From: Mageeibacillus sp. UBA1255
GTDB lineage: Bacteria > Bacillota > Clostridia > UBA1212 > UBA1255
Assembly: GCA_002308795.1 (NCBI GenBank)
Contig: DBVV01000099.1
Coordinates: 12,555 to 20,097 of the forward strand
Reading direction: 5' to 3'
Length of the DNA stretch: 7,543 bases
The notes under the pieces are model-generated. The model searched no databases. It worked only from the letters and a program-made list of their open reading frames with translations, and was not told the DNA's origin. Made by a program: the position numbers and the translations under genes. This document shows, piece after piece, positions 1-5,531 of this stretch; position 1 is the first letter of the stretch, and every line of letters begins with the position of its first letter.

Positions 1-361
1 CGGCAACGGCGAAGTTGCCGAGTGTGTGATCGAGCCTGCCTCCGACGCCGCCTATGATCAGAAAATCGCGAAAACCCCGCTGAAACAGCGTTTTTACCGC
101 AAATCCGACGTCGGTATCATCTTTTTCGGCGGGGAGCCTTATTACCTCTGCACCGGAGACGGTATCGGGCAGCTCACCGGTATACGAATCAAAATCACCC
201 ACGAGCAGTTCAAAACGAATACTGCGGTCGATAGCATAATCAAGACCGCCGTCGCACACCGCCACGAGATCGTCCGGAGAGATAAGCTCAGCGCCCCTCG
301 GTGACGGCGCCGCACCTATGATCACGGCCCTTTTTGATTTCGCAGAAGAGAAAAGATTCAT
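1..361 (-). CDS. thiN: Thiamine pyrophosphokinase, N-terminal 120 residues (3' end outside window)
   Basis: Transfers pyrophosphate from ATP to thiamine to make the cofactor thiamine diphosphate; the family is cytoplasmic. The minus strand reads open from an ATG at 361..359 to the left edge, giving 120 residues of a family usually a little over 200 long. Three family motifs are visible: GDFDS (residues 55-59), KDDTD (80-84) and GGVGGRLDHTLGN (104-116), which supply the Mg-ATP and thiamine binding acidic residues. The start lies inside the end of the upstream peptidase gene: the minus strand reads ATGA, so ATG and the TGA stop share two bases. A GAAGGT ribosome binding site at 376..371, nine bases upstream, supports this start. 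The gene is expected to be translationally coupled to the peptidase gene. Assignment rests on motifs read by eye and is strong. Confidence 0.93.
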   Translation of the reverse strand, partial: MNLFSSAKSKRAVIIGAAPSPRGAELISPDDLVAVCDGGLDYAIDRSIRFELLVGDFDSYTGELPDTVSGAEVIRLPAEKDDTDVGFAVKTLFQRGFRDFLIIGGVGGRLDHTLGNFAVA

Positions 362-2106
362 ATTCCTAACACCTTCTGAAGGTTGGTGACGAGCAGACCG
401 GCAGCACCGTCTGAAAAAGGTGATTCGAGACTGCGGAATTCAAGCTGTTCGGTAAAAGTCTTCGAGTCTTGCCAGTTGATCAGGGTGAGATACATCTTGA
501 ACCCGTCGCCTTTTTTACCCGCTTCCAAAGAAGCGATCTGCAGCGAAACGAAATCGGCGGTAACGTAACTTATTACGTAGAACGCCTGCTGATAAAAATG
601 CTCGATCATTGACCAGCTGTAATCGAAATACTCAAAATTATCCTCGAGGCCGAATTCATTAATGACGTCGCGGGCAAGGGCGTTTACGTTGTCGAGCGTC
701 AGATCTTTTTCAGCCATAGAGTAGAGCCTGTCTTCGAACGTGTAGTAAAGACATTGCGAGATATAAAGATCGAGCGACGACGCTTTTTTGTATTTTTTAA
801 GCGTTTCGATCTCCCTGGCTCCGAGACCGGAGTCATCGATCCGGCTCAAAAACAGATATTCAAGAGTCGTAGAAGGTATCTCGCTCATATCGATGTTATT
901 TATAATTCCGTAATTCAGAAAACCTTCAGTGAAATGGCCGAACTCATGCGCCAGCGTGAGAACGTCGGAAACGTTGCCGCTGCCGAGTATCACCGTGATT
1001 GGGGCGTTGTATTTCGGTATATAAGTAGTATAAGACGCGGATAATTGCCTGCTGTCGTATCCGAGGTAGCACAGTTCATATTTATCCATATAACTGAATG
1101 AATCTTTGAATTCTCTTCTCGCGCCGGTCAATGCGTTTTCTACCGCGTCGGTTACCTGCCCCGCGGACAACGGCACCGCTTCGACGTCGTACAATATGTC
1201 GAACAGCCCTTCCGAAGCAGCTTTTTTGTACAGCGGCGTGACTTTCTGCTTTATCTGTTCTACAAGATTTCTTGCCTGTTCGGGCGTATAATCGCGGTCA
1301 AGAATGAATTCATACGCGAATTCGGCGTAACTTCCGTATCCCGCCGCCTTTGCTATCTCGTTTCTCACCTTTACAAGTTCGATGAGGATCGGCCCCGTGT
1401 CTGAATTCACACGCTTGTAAAATTCCGTATAAACTTTATCATGATCTTCTTTGGTGACTATGTTTTTCGCGTGATCGGCGATCGTTCCCTTTACGCCGTC
1501 GATCTCAAACTCAGTTTCCATATAATCGTACGCTCCGAACTGAGTGACCAGCTGACTTTCACGCTGCATCAGTGCCGCGATCTCGTCGTTGAGTGTTCCG
1601 CCGTCAACATAGTCGTCGAGGAATCCTTCCATAAACAGTTCTTTTTCGAATCCGGCTTTGAATTCCGATCTTGCGCAGGCAACGTATATTTCCTCGTATG
1701 CCTGGGAGATCTTTGAAGAATTTTCGTTAAAATAACGCATTTCTTCCGCCCATTCGGTACTGGTGGTATCGATACTGAAATGCACGTACGCAAGCGTTTC
1801 CATTGACTGCCACTCGATGATCAGATCGTATGCCTCGTAGACCCCTTTTTTCATGTCGCTGAACATATGGCTTTTACCGTCGGAACCGTCGATCATTGAC
1901 ACCACGGAATGGAGCTTTTCCAGATTTTTTTCGGCATCAGGGCGCGTATATTCCATCTCGCTGAATTTCACGCTCGATCTTTGGTACGGGTCAAATCCGT
2001 TCAGCAACCAGTTGAGCAGGCGGCAGCCGGTCGTCGCGGTCAATACAGCGATCGCGGTCATCACGATCACCAGTATTTTTGCTGCGGTCAATATCTTTTT
2101 TTTCAT
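358..2106 (-). CDS. M3-family zinc metallopeptidase (oligoendopeptidase F-like), predicted lipoprotein
   Basis: Predicted peptidase that cuts oligopeptides on the outer face of the membrane; 582 residues, normal for PepF-type M3 enzymes. Residues 5-27 form a hydrophobic signal segment after a KKK start, ending in TTGC with Cys28 as the likely lipidation site; Thr at -3 is less common than Leu, so lipidation is probable rather than certain. The zinc motif HEFGH is at 387-391 (Glu388 catalytic). The third zinc ligand is probably Glu409 in SEIPSTTLEY, matching the EAPSQMLE context of thimet oligopeptidase. The C-terminal HFYQQAFYVISYV (503-515) carries the Tyr residues that bind substrate in this family. 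The RBS AAAGGAAA is at 2123..2116. The stop overlaps the thiN start. Exact substrate unknown. Confidence 0.9.
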   Translation of the reverse strand: MKKKILTAAKILVIVMTAIAVLTATTGCRLLNWLLNGFDPYQRSSVKFSEMEYTRPDAEKNLEKLHSVVSMIDGSDGKSHMFSDMKKGVYEAYDLIIEWQSMETLAYVHFSIDTTSTEWAEEMRYFNENSSKISQAYEEIYVACARSEFKAGFEKELFMEGFLDDYVDGGTLNDEIAALMQRESQLVTQFGAYDYMETEFEIDGVKGTIADHAKNIVTKEDHDKVYTEFYKRVNSDTGPILIELVKVRNEIAKAAGYGSYAEFAYEFILDRDYTPEQARNLVEQIKQKVTPLYKKAASEGLFDILYDVEAVPLSAGQVTDAVENALTGARREFKDSFSYMDKYELCYLGYDSRQLSASYTTYIPKYNAPITVILGSGNVSDVLTLAHEFGHFTEGFLNYGIINNIDMSEIPSTTLEYLFLSRIDDSGLGAREIETLKKYKKASSLDLYISQCLYYTFEDRLYSMAEKDLTLDNVNALARDVINEFGLEDNFEYFDYSWSMIEHFYQQAFYVISYVTADFVSLQIASLEAGKKGDGFKMYLTLINWQDSKTFTEQLEFRSLESPFSDGAAGLLVTNLQKVLGI

Positions 2107-2130
2107 CGTTTTACGTTTCCTTTCATTTTA

Positions 2131-2146
2131 CCCCGGCGGAACGGGG
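2131..2146 (-). promoter_or_regulatory. Small GC hairpin in the peptidase 5' leader
   Basis: CCCCG and CGGGG form a perfect 5-bp stem around a 6-base loop, about 7 bases upstream of the AAAGGAAA ribosome binding site of the M3 peptidase gene on the minus-strand transcript. It could tune translation or mRNA stability, but a stem this short may be chance. Confidence 0.25.
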
Positions 2147-2176
2147 GATAGAGACACTTTCTGTACGGCGCCTATT

Positions 2177-2205
2177 ATTATAGCATATTTAGGGGCAGTG
2201 CGGAA
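2177..2205 (-). promoter_or_regulatory. Extended -10 promoter of the M3 peptidase-thiN unit
   Basis: The minus strand reads TGCTATAAT (2185..2177), a perfect sigma-A -10 box with the extended TGn motif. The hexamer 17 bases further upstream, TTCCGC (2205..2200), is a poor -35, which the extended -10 can compensate. Transcription would begin near 2170, giving a leader of about 64 bases before the ATG at 2106. Confidence 0.6.
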
Positions 2206-2212
2206 GATGAGA

Positions 2213-2241
2213 TTGATATTTCCGCGCCCGCAAGGTAAAAT
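2213..2241 (+). promoter_or_regulatory. Sigma-A-type promoter of the glycosidase-protease unit
   Basis: TTGATA (2213-2218) and TAAAAT (2236-2241) each match consensus in 5 of 6 positions with the ideal 17-base spacer. The predicted transcription start is near 2248, which would make the GTG at 2247 leaderless and favours the TTG start at 2292. The promoter is back to back with the minus-strand peptidase promoter; the two -35 regions lie less than 10 bases apart. Confidence 0.6.
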
Positions 2242-2273
2242 ACGCAGTGGAAACACAGGCGGTGGGAACACAA

Positions 2274-2281
2274 AGAGGAGG
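2274..2281 (+). promoter_or_regulatory. Ribosome binding site that decides the glycosidase start
   Basis: AGAGGAGG is nearly perfectly complementary to the 16S rRNA tail and lies 10 bases before an in-frame TTG at 2292. No comparable site precedes the in-frame GTG at 2247, so the coding region most likely begins at TTG and not at GTG. Confidence 0.65.
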
Positions 2282-2291
2282 CGCGGGGACA

Positions 2292-3434
2292 TTGCCCGGA
2301 ACGAACTTTATAAAATTTAGCGAATTAAAAGCGAGGATCGCCCCGTTTGAGCTGAAAACGGACGCGGAAACGGTAAAAACGGTATCGATCGTAAACGTGC
2401 TGCTCGAGAGGATGCTGAACGTTGACGCCGGAGCATCGACGGAAGGCCGGTTCGGAATGTCGCCGGGACAGACGCTCGAAAACTATATGGGAAGGGCGGA
2501 AAAGTATATTGACGCGCTCGAACGCGGCGAATATCCGCTCAAAGGGAAAGCCACGGAGCCCGGGAAGGCGCTCGTTGACCACAGCTTCGTCGAGAAGGAC
2601 GGGCGGATGCACCTGTTCTACAACCGCGATTTCGTCGGGTACGAATGGGATACGATGCCGGTGAACACGGTTGGACACGCCGTGACGGACGACCTCGTGA
2701 ACTGGACGTGGGAAGCGCCGGTCCTGAGCGTCGATCCCGCTAAATTCGAAAATTATCAGGTGTGGTCGCCGGGCGTCGTAGAAAAAAACGGAACGTACTA
2801 TATGTACTACACCGGGGTCAATTATAACTGCGCCCAGGCGATCTGCCTCGCCACTTCGCGCGATCTGTACCACTGGGAAAAGTACGGCGACGGACCCGTG
2901 GTAAAGCCTGGACCGTGGGGAAGCTGGACGCCCGAACGCTGGTCGGACTGCCGCGACTCGATGGTGTTCGTTGACAACGACGGCACCGCATATATGTACT
3001 ACTGCACTGCCAGGCGCAGGCCGGACGGAGGCATGGAAACGGCCGTCGGGGTCGCGAGCTCGACCGATATGGTGAACTGGACTGACCGCGGCGCGTACAC
3101 GTTCGACATCTGCGACATCACGCTCGAATCGCCGTTCGTGCTGAGGCGCGGTAATAAATACTATATGTTCTACACGAACTGCGGCCACGGCACGGCATAT
3201 GCGGTATCCGACGACCCGATCTCGGGCTGGCAGAGCCTCGGCATGCTGCTCCCGTATTCGATCCCCCCGGAGTGCCCCGCCAACGTGCCCTCCTGCGCCG
3301 AAGTGTTCGAATTCAAGGGTCAATGGTACATCTCGAGCTGCCTGCGCGAACCGGGCTGCGAACAATACCTGGAACTGTTCCGCCTGACCTGGAACTCCGA
3401 CGGTACCGTGACCGTGGGGGAGAGGGTCGAATGA
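2292..3434 (+). CDS. Five-bladed beta-propeller glycoside hydrolase (GH43/GH32-like)
   Basis: Probable glycosidase of the GH43/GH32/GH68 beta-propeller fold. With the TTG start it has 380 residues; starting at GTG 2247 would give 395. Numbered from TTG, candidate catalytic residues are Asp96 in LVDHSFV (nucleophile or base), Asp222 in CRDSMVF (like the RDP stabiliser of GH32) and Glu279 in LESPFVL (acid). Blade signatures of the form DGxxYMYY/GxxYYMFYT recur at about residues 105, 170, 230 and 290, and a last one is AEVFEFKGQWYISS. There is no signal peptide, so it should act in the cytoplasm. About 95 residues with a helical look precede the propeller. The linker to the next gene is short, suggesting one transcript. 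Whether it cleaves arabinosides, xylosides or fructosides, or acts as a phosphorylase-like enzyme, cannot be told. Hand-sampled G+C is higher than in the peptidase gene. Confidence 0.85.
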   Translation: MPGTNFIKFSELKARIAPFELKTDAETVKTVSIVNVLLERMLNVDAGASTEGRFGMSPGQTLENYMGRAEKYIDALERGEYPLKGKATEPGKALVDHSFVEKDGRMHLFYNRDFVGYEWDTMPVNTVGHAVTDDLVNWTWEAPVLSVDPAKFENYQVWSPGVVEKNGTYYMYYTGVNYNCAQAICLATSRDLYHWEKYGDGPVVKPGPWGSWTPERWSDCRDSMVFVDNDGTAYMYYCTARRRPDGGMETAVGVASSTDMVNWTDRGAYTFDICDITLESPFVLRRGNKYYMFYTNCGHGTAYAVSDDPISGWQSLGMLLPYSIPPECPANVPSCAEVFEFKGQWYISSCLREPGCEQYLELFRLTWNSDGTVTVGERVE

Positions 3435-3478
3435 TACGGGATAGGCCAGGATGACAGTAGAGAGGCTCGAATGATATG
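3420..3478 (+). repeat. Imperfect 19-bp direct repeat, 40-bp period, carrying an RBS and ATG
   Basis: GAGAGGGTCGAATGATACG (3420-3438) and GAGAGGCTCGAATGATATG (3460-3478) match at 17 of 19 positions. The first copy spans the end and TGA stop of the glycosidase gene and contains an ATG at 3431 that reads only seven codons. The second copy supplies the RBS (AGAGAGG, 3459-3465) and ATG of the protease gene. Confidence 0.6.
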
Positions 3479-5239
3479 AAAACAGGTGCGAAACCGGGAA
3501 AAATGCATAAAATCTTAAGGCTGGCCGCCGTATTGGCCGCGCTGGTGTGCGCGCTCACGGCGATATTGACGCCGCTGCTGACGGAAGCCGGAACGGGGGA
3601 CAGAACCGCCCGATACACGAACGAACTGACTGGGGCCGGAACGGCCGTTGTCCGCGCGGACAGCCTCCCGTCGAAATACGAGACCGCCGCGAAAACGCCC
3701 GTGCTCAACCAGAAAACCAACCCGCTCTGCTGGGCGTACTCCACCACCGACATGCTGAACATCAGCGCCGTGAAGCAGGGGCTCGCCGAACCGGGCACGA
3801 CGCTCTACTCCGCGCCGATGTTCGCACGCGCGGTGTACACAGGCGAAGAATACAGGATCGTTGACGACCCCTCTATATGGTACAGGTACGCGGGCAACGT
3901 CGGCTACGCTTTGATGGCGGCGTCCGTGGGCAAAGGGCTGATGTATAACGATCGGTATCCGGACGTTAACGCTGCCGGGAAGGTGAGCGGCAATGCGATC
4001 TACGACGTGGACGGCATCGTCAGTGAATTCAGAATTTTTGACATTTGGGAGAATCCGAGCCAGAAAGTGAGCAAAATTAAGGAGTGGGTGTACGAATTCG
4101 GAGCGGTCAGCGTTTCGGCGTTCATCAGCGGCTACGACTCGGTGCGTAAGCTGGCGTCAACTGACTCCTGGGACTACACCAAAATTTCGCATGCTCTTCT
4201 GATCGTGGGCTGGGACGACACGAAATCCACCGACACGGGCACCGGCGCGTTTCTCGTGAAGAACACGTGGGGGTTGTCCTGGGGCGACGGCGGGTACGCG
4301 TATATTTCGTACAGGGCGGATCTCGGCCGCGATATTTACGCCGCGAAAGTCGAACCGGCATACGGCCGGAAGGTACTCACGCACACCGAGATCATGCCTC
4401 AGGGCGCGCGTGTGTATTCTTCGTCCGAACCGGCTTCGGCGGTCAACGTTTTCACCGCGTCCGAGGCGCTCACGGTCACGCACGCTAAGGTCTATATTGA
4501 CGCCCCCGGCACCGTTTCGGTTGGCGTCTGGGTCCGGCCTTCGCGCGTCGATCTCTCTTTGATGAACAGCACTCCTTCGGCGACGGCAACGCTTTCGGTT
4601 TCGCAGGAGGGTTTTTACATGCTTGAGCTGAGCCGCGCGCTTTCGCTTAACGCTGGTGACAAGGTCGCTGCCGAGTTCATCTCACGCACCGAATCCGGAT
4701 ACAAGGTCCACGACGAAGAGGGCATGTATTACCCGCCTGATTGGTCAACGTCCTGTTCTTCCGGTGAGTCGTTCCTACATAAGTCCGGAGGCGTTACCGA
4801 GAGTTCGTCCAATTTCGTGGGCGCGCTGGTGTGTACGCTGAAAAATCCGCCAAAGACTGCCGCTCCGGCCACCCAGACGCCAACTCCGACGCCTACCGTG
4901 AAGCCGACGGCAACTCCGACCGCGAATCCAACGGCGACTCCTACTATAAATCCGACTGAGACTGTTTCGTCTATGCCCGCAGAGACTTCCGACCTGAACG
5001 ATCCGTCCGAACCGGCTGAAACTGACGCTCCGGTACCGACGGACGACGTGATTCCGCTGGGCACGGACGGTGAAATAATTGACCTCGACGCGACTCCCGG
5101 CGAGACGCAGAACGGTCTGGATTCGCTCGGAAACGCGCTCAAAAAGCTCGGCCGCGTGGTGCTGATAGGCGCTGCGGTGATCGTCGTCGGACTCGTGCTG
5201 ATCATTGCCCTCGCACGCGCAGGGAAGAATAAAAAATAA
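3476..5239 (+). CDS. Membrane-anchored C1A (papain-family) cysteine protease with lectin-like domain
   Basis: Predicted surface cysteine endopeptidase, 587 residues. An N-terminal signal segment spans about 13-35. The papain-fold domain (about 63-295) has all catalytic residues in family spacing: Gln79 and Cys85 in VLNQKTNPLCWAYS, His239 in ISHALLIVGWDD and Asn263 in VKNTWGLSWGDGGY. Residues about 310-455 resemble the lectin-like beta domain that follows C1 peptidases in clostridia and methanogens. A Thr/Pro stalk (465-497) and an acidic Ser/Thr/Pro stretch (to about 545) lead to a transmembrane helix (561-580) and a basic RAGKNKK tail, so the enzyme should be held at the membrane with its catalytic part outside. 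No pro-peptide is obvious beyond about 25 residues after the signal. The start has AGAGAGG ten bases upstream. It lies 41 bases after the glycosidase stop and is likely co-transcribed. Confidence 0.9.
   Translation: MKTGAKPGKMHKILRLAAVLAALVCALTAILTPLLTEAGTGDRTARYTNELTGAGTAVVRADSLPSKYETAAKTPVLNQKTNPLCWAYSTTDMLNISAVKQGLAEPGTTLYSAPMFARAVYTGEEYRIVDDPSIWYRYAGNVGYALMAASVGKGLMYNDRYPDVNAAGKVSGNAIYDVDGIVSEFRIFDIWENPSQKVSKIKEWVYEFGAVSVSAFISGYDSVRKLASTDSWDYTKISHALLIVGWDDTKSTDTGTGAFLVKNTWGLSWGDGGYAYISYRADLGRDIYAAKVEPAYGRKVLTHTEIMPQGARVYSSSEPASAVNVFTASEALTVTHAKVYIDAPGTVSVGVWVRPSRVDLSLMNSTPSATATLSVSQEGFYMLELSRALSLNAGDKVAAEFISRTESGYKVHDEEGMYYPPDWSTSCSSGESFLHKSGGVTESSSNFVGALVCTLKNPPKTAAPATQTPTPTPTVKPTATPTANPTATPTINPTETVSSMPAETSDLNDPSEPAETDAPVPTDDVIPLGTDGEIIDLDATPGETQNGLDSLGNALKKLGRVVLIGAAVIVVGLVLIIALARAGKNKK
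4868..4966 (+). repeat. Degenerate repeats coding a Thr/Pro stalk
   Basis: The DNA repeats variants of the two-codon ACN-CCN unit, giving protein steps such as TPTPTPT and PTATPTANPTATPT. This is a typical extended cell-surface stalk between catalytic domain and membrane anchor, and such tracts commonly change length by slippage. On the opposite strand the same bases imitate a hydrophobic Val/Gly membrane protein. Confidence 0.75.
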
Positions 5240-5391
5240 CCGCGGACACATCTCTGAGACTGGCAAAGTATTTTGGCGTCTCGGACCGCTTCTTTCTGGA
5301 TATGCAGAACGATATCGATATCAGGGAATTGAAAGAGAATCTGGCTTCCGAAATAGAGGAGATCAAGCCCTGCTGTTACAAAGCAATGTGA
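5236..5391 (+). pseudogene. HigA-type antitoxin, C-terminal remnant only
   Basis: In the frame beginning at ATA 5236 the sequence reads KITADTSLRLAKYFGVSD, then RFFLDMQNDIDIRELKENL, ending CCYKAM and TGA at 5389-5391. HigA-family XRE antitoxins carry the same stretch after the recognition helix (ITADTALRLAKYFGTSxxFWLNLQxxYDL). The N-terminal half with the helix-turn-helix is missing: an in-frame TAA lies at 5230-5232, and upstream bases code for the protease in another frame. The similarity begins exactly where the protease gene ends (stop 5237-5239). There is no usable start codon or RBS, so it is a dead fragment. The partner toxin higB is not in the window. It is best read as the scar of an insertion or deletion that joined the protease cassette to a former higBA locus. 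Confidence 0.75.
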
Positions 5392-5415
5392 ATTAAAAAA
5401 TGAAACCATTTGTAG

Positions 5416-5444
5416 CAAACATCTCTAACCGGTTCGGTTATAAT
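5416..5444 (+). promoter_or_regulatory. Candidate promoter of the XRE-fusion gene
   Basis: TATAAT (5439-5444) is a perfect -10 box in AT-rich DNA. The hexamer 17 bases upstream, CAAACA (5416-5421), matches the -35 consensus at only three positions, so an activator may be needed. Transcription would start near 5451, giving a leader of about 80 bases that contains the hairpin at 5468-5494. Confidence 0.45.
5426..5440 (+). promoter_or_regulatory. 15-bp palindrome over the promoter, candidate operator
   Basis: TAACCG-GTT-CGGTTA is a perfect 6-bp inverted repeat with a 3-base centre. It lies in the promoter spacer and covers the first two bases of the -10 box, where a bound repressor would block RNA polymerase. 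The natural candidate is the XRE protein encoded just downstream, by autoregulation. Confidence 0.45.
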
Positions 5445-5467
5445 TAATTCGCGAAAGGTCGGTAATT

Positions 5468-5494
5468 CGCCTGTTGATTCAGCAGGCGTTTTAT
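5468..5494 (+). terminator. Intrinsic terminator or leader attenuator
   Basis: CGCCTGTTG and CAGCAGGCG form a 9-bp stem (one G-U pair) with an ATT loop, followed by TTTTAT. It may end transcription from the glycosidase-protease unit. Because the best -10 box for the next gene lies upstream of it, it could also act as an attenuator in that gene's leader. No clear promoter was seen between the hairpin and the ATG at 5532. Confidence 0.65.
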
Positions 5495-5531
5495 CAATAA
5501 GGCGCAGTTTAGGCAAAAGGCAGGATATCAG

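Noticed and set aside
26..304. Plus-strand frame of 92 codons at the left edge
   Set aside because: The minus strand of the same bases encodes three thiamine pyrophosphokinase motifs, so this is a shadow.
362..2170. TPP riboswitch upstream of the thiN unit
   Set aside because: The leader near 2107-2170 is short and no TPP-aptamer conserved core was seen; ThiN is also often not riboswitch controlled.
1853..2320. Plus-strand frame of 155 codons with a hydrophobic centre
   Set aside because: It is antisense to the signal segment of the M3 lipoprotein, which explains the hydrophobic run, and it spans the divergent promoters.
2325..3365. Long open frame of 346 codons on the minus strand opposite the glycosidase gene
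   Set aside because: It is antisense to a gene with clear blade and catalytic motifs, is full of Arg and Val-His runs typical of shadow frames, and has no recognisable motif.
5205..5396. Plus-strand frame of 63 codons across the protease stop
   Set aside because: It overlaps the protease end and the HigA remnant in another frame, has no RBS, and has no motif; the HigA-like frame explains the region better.
4729..5418. Minus-strand frame of 229 codons that looks like a Val/Gly-rich membrane protein
   Set aside because: The hydrophobic repeats are the reverse reading of the Thr/Pro stalk codons of the protease; the apparent membrane character is an artefact.
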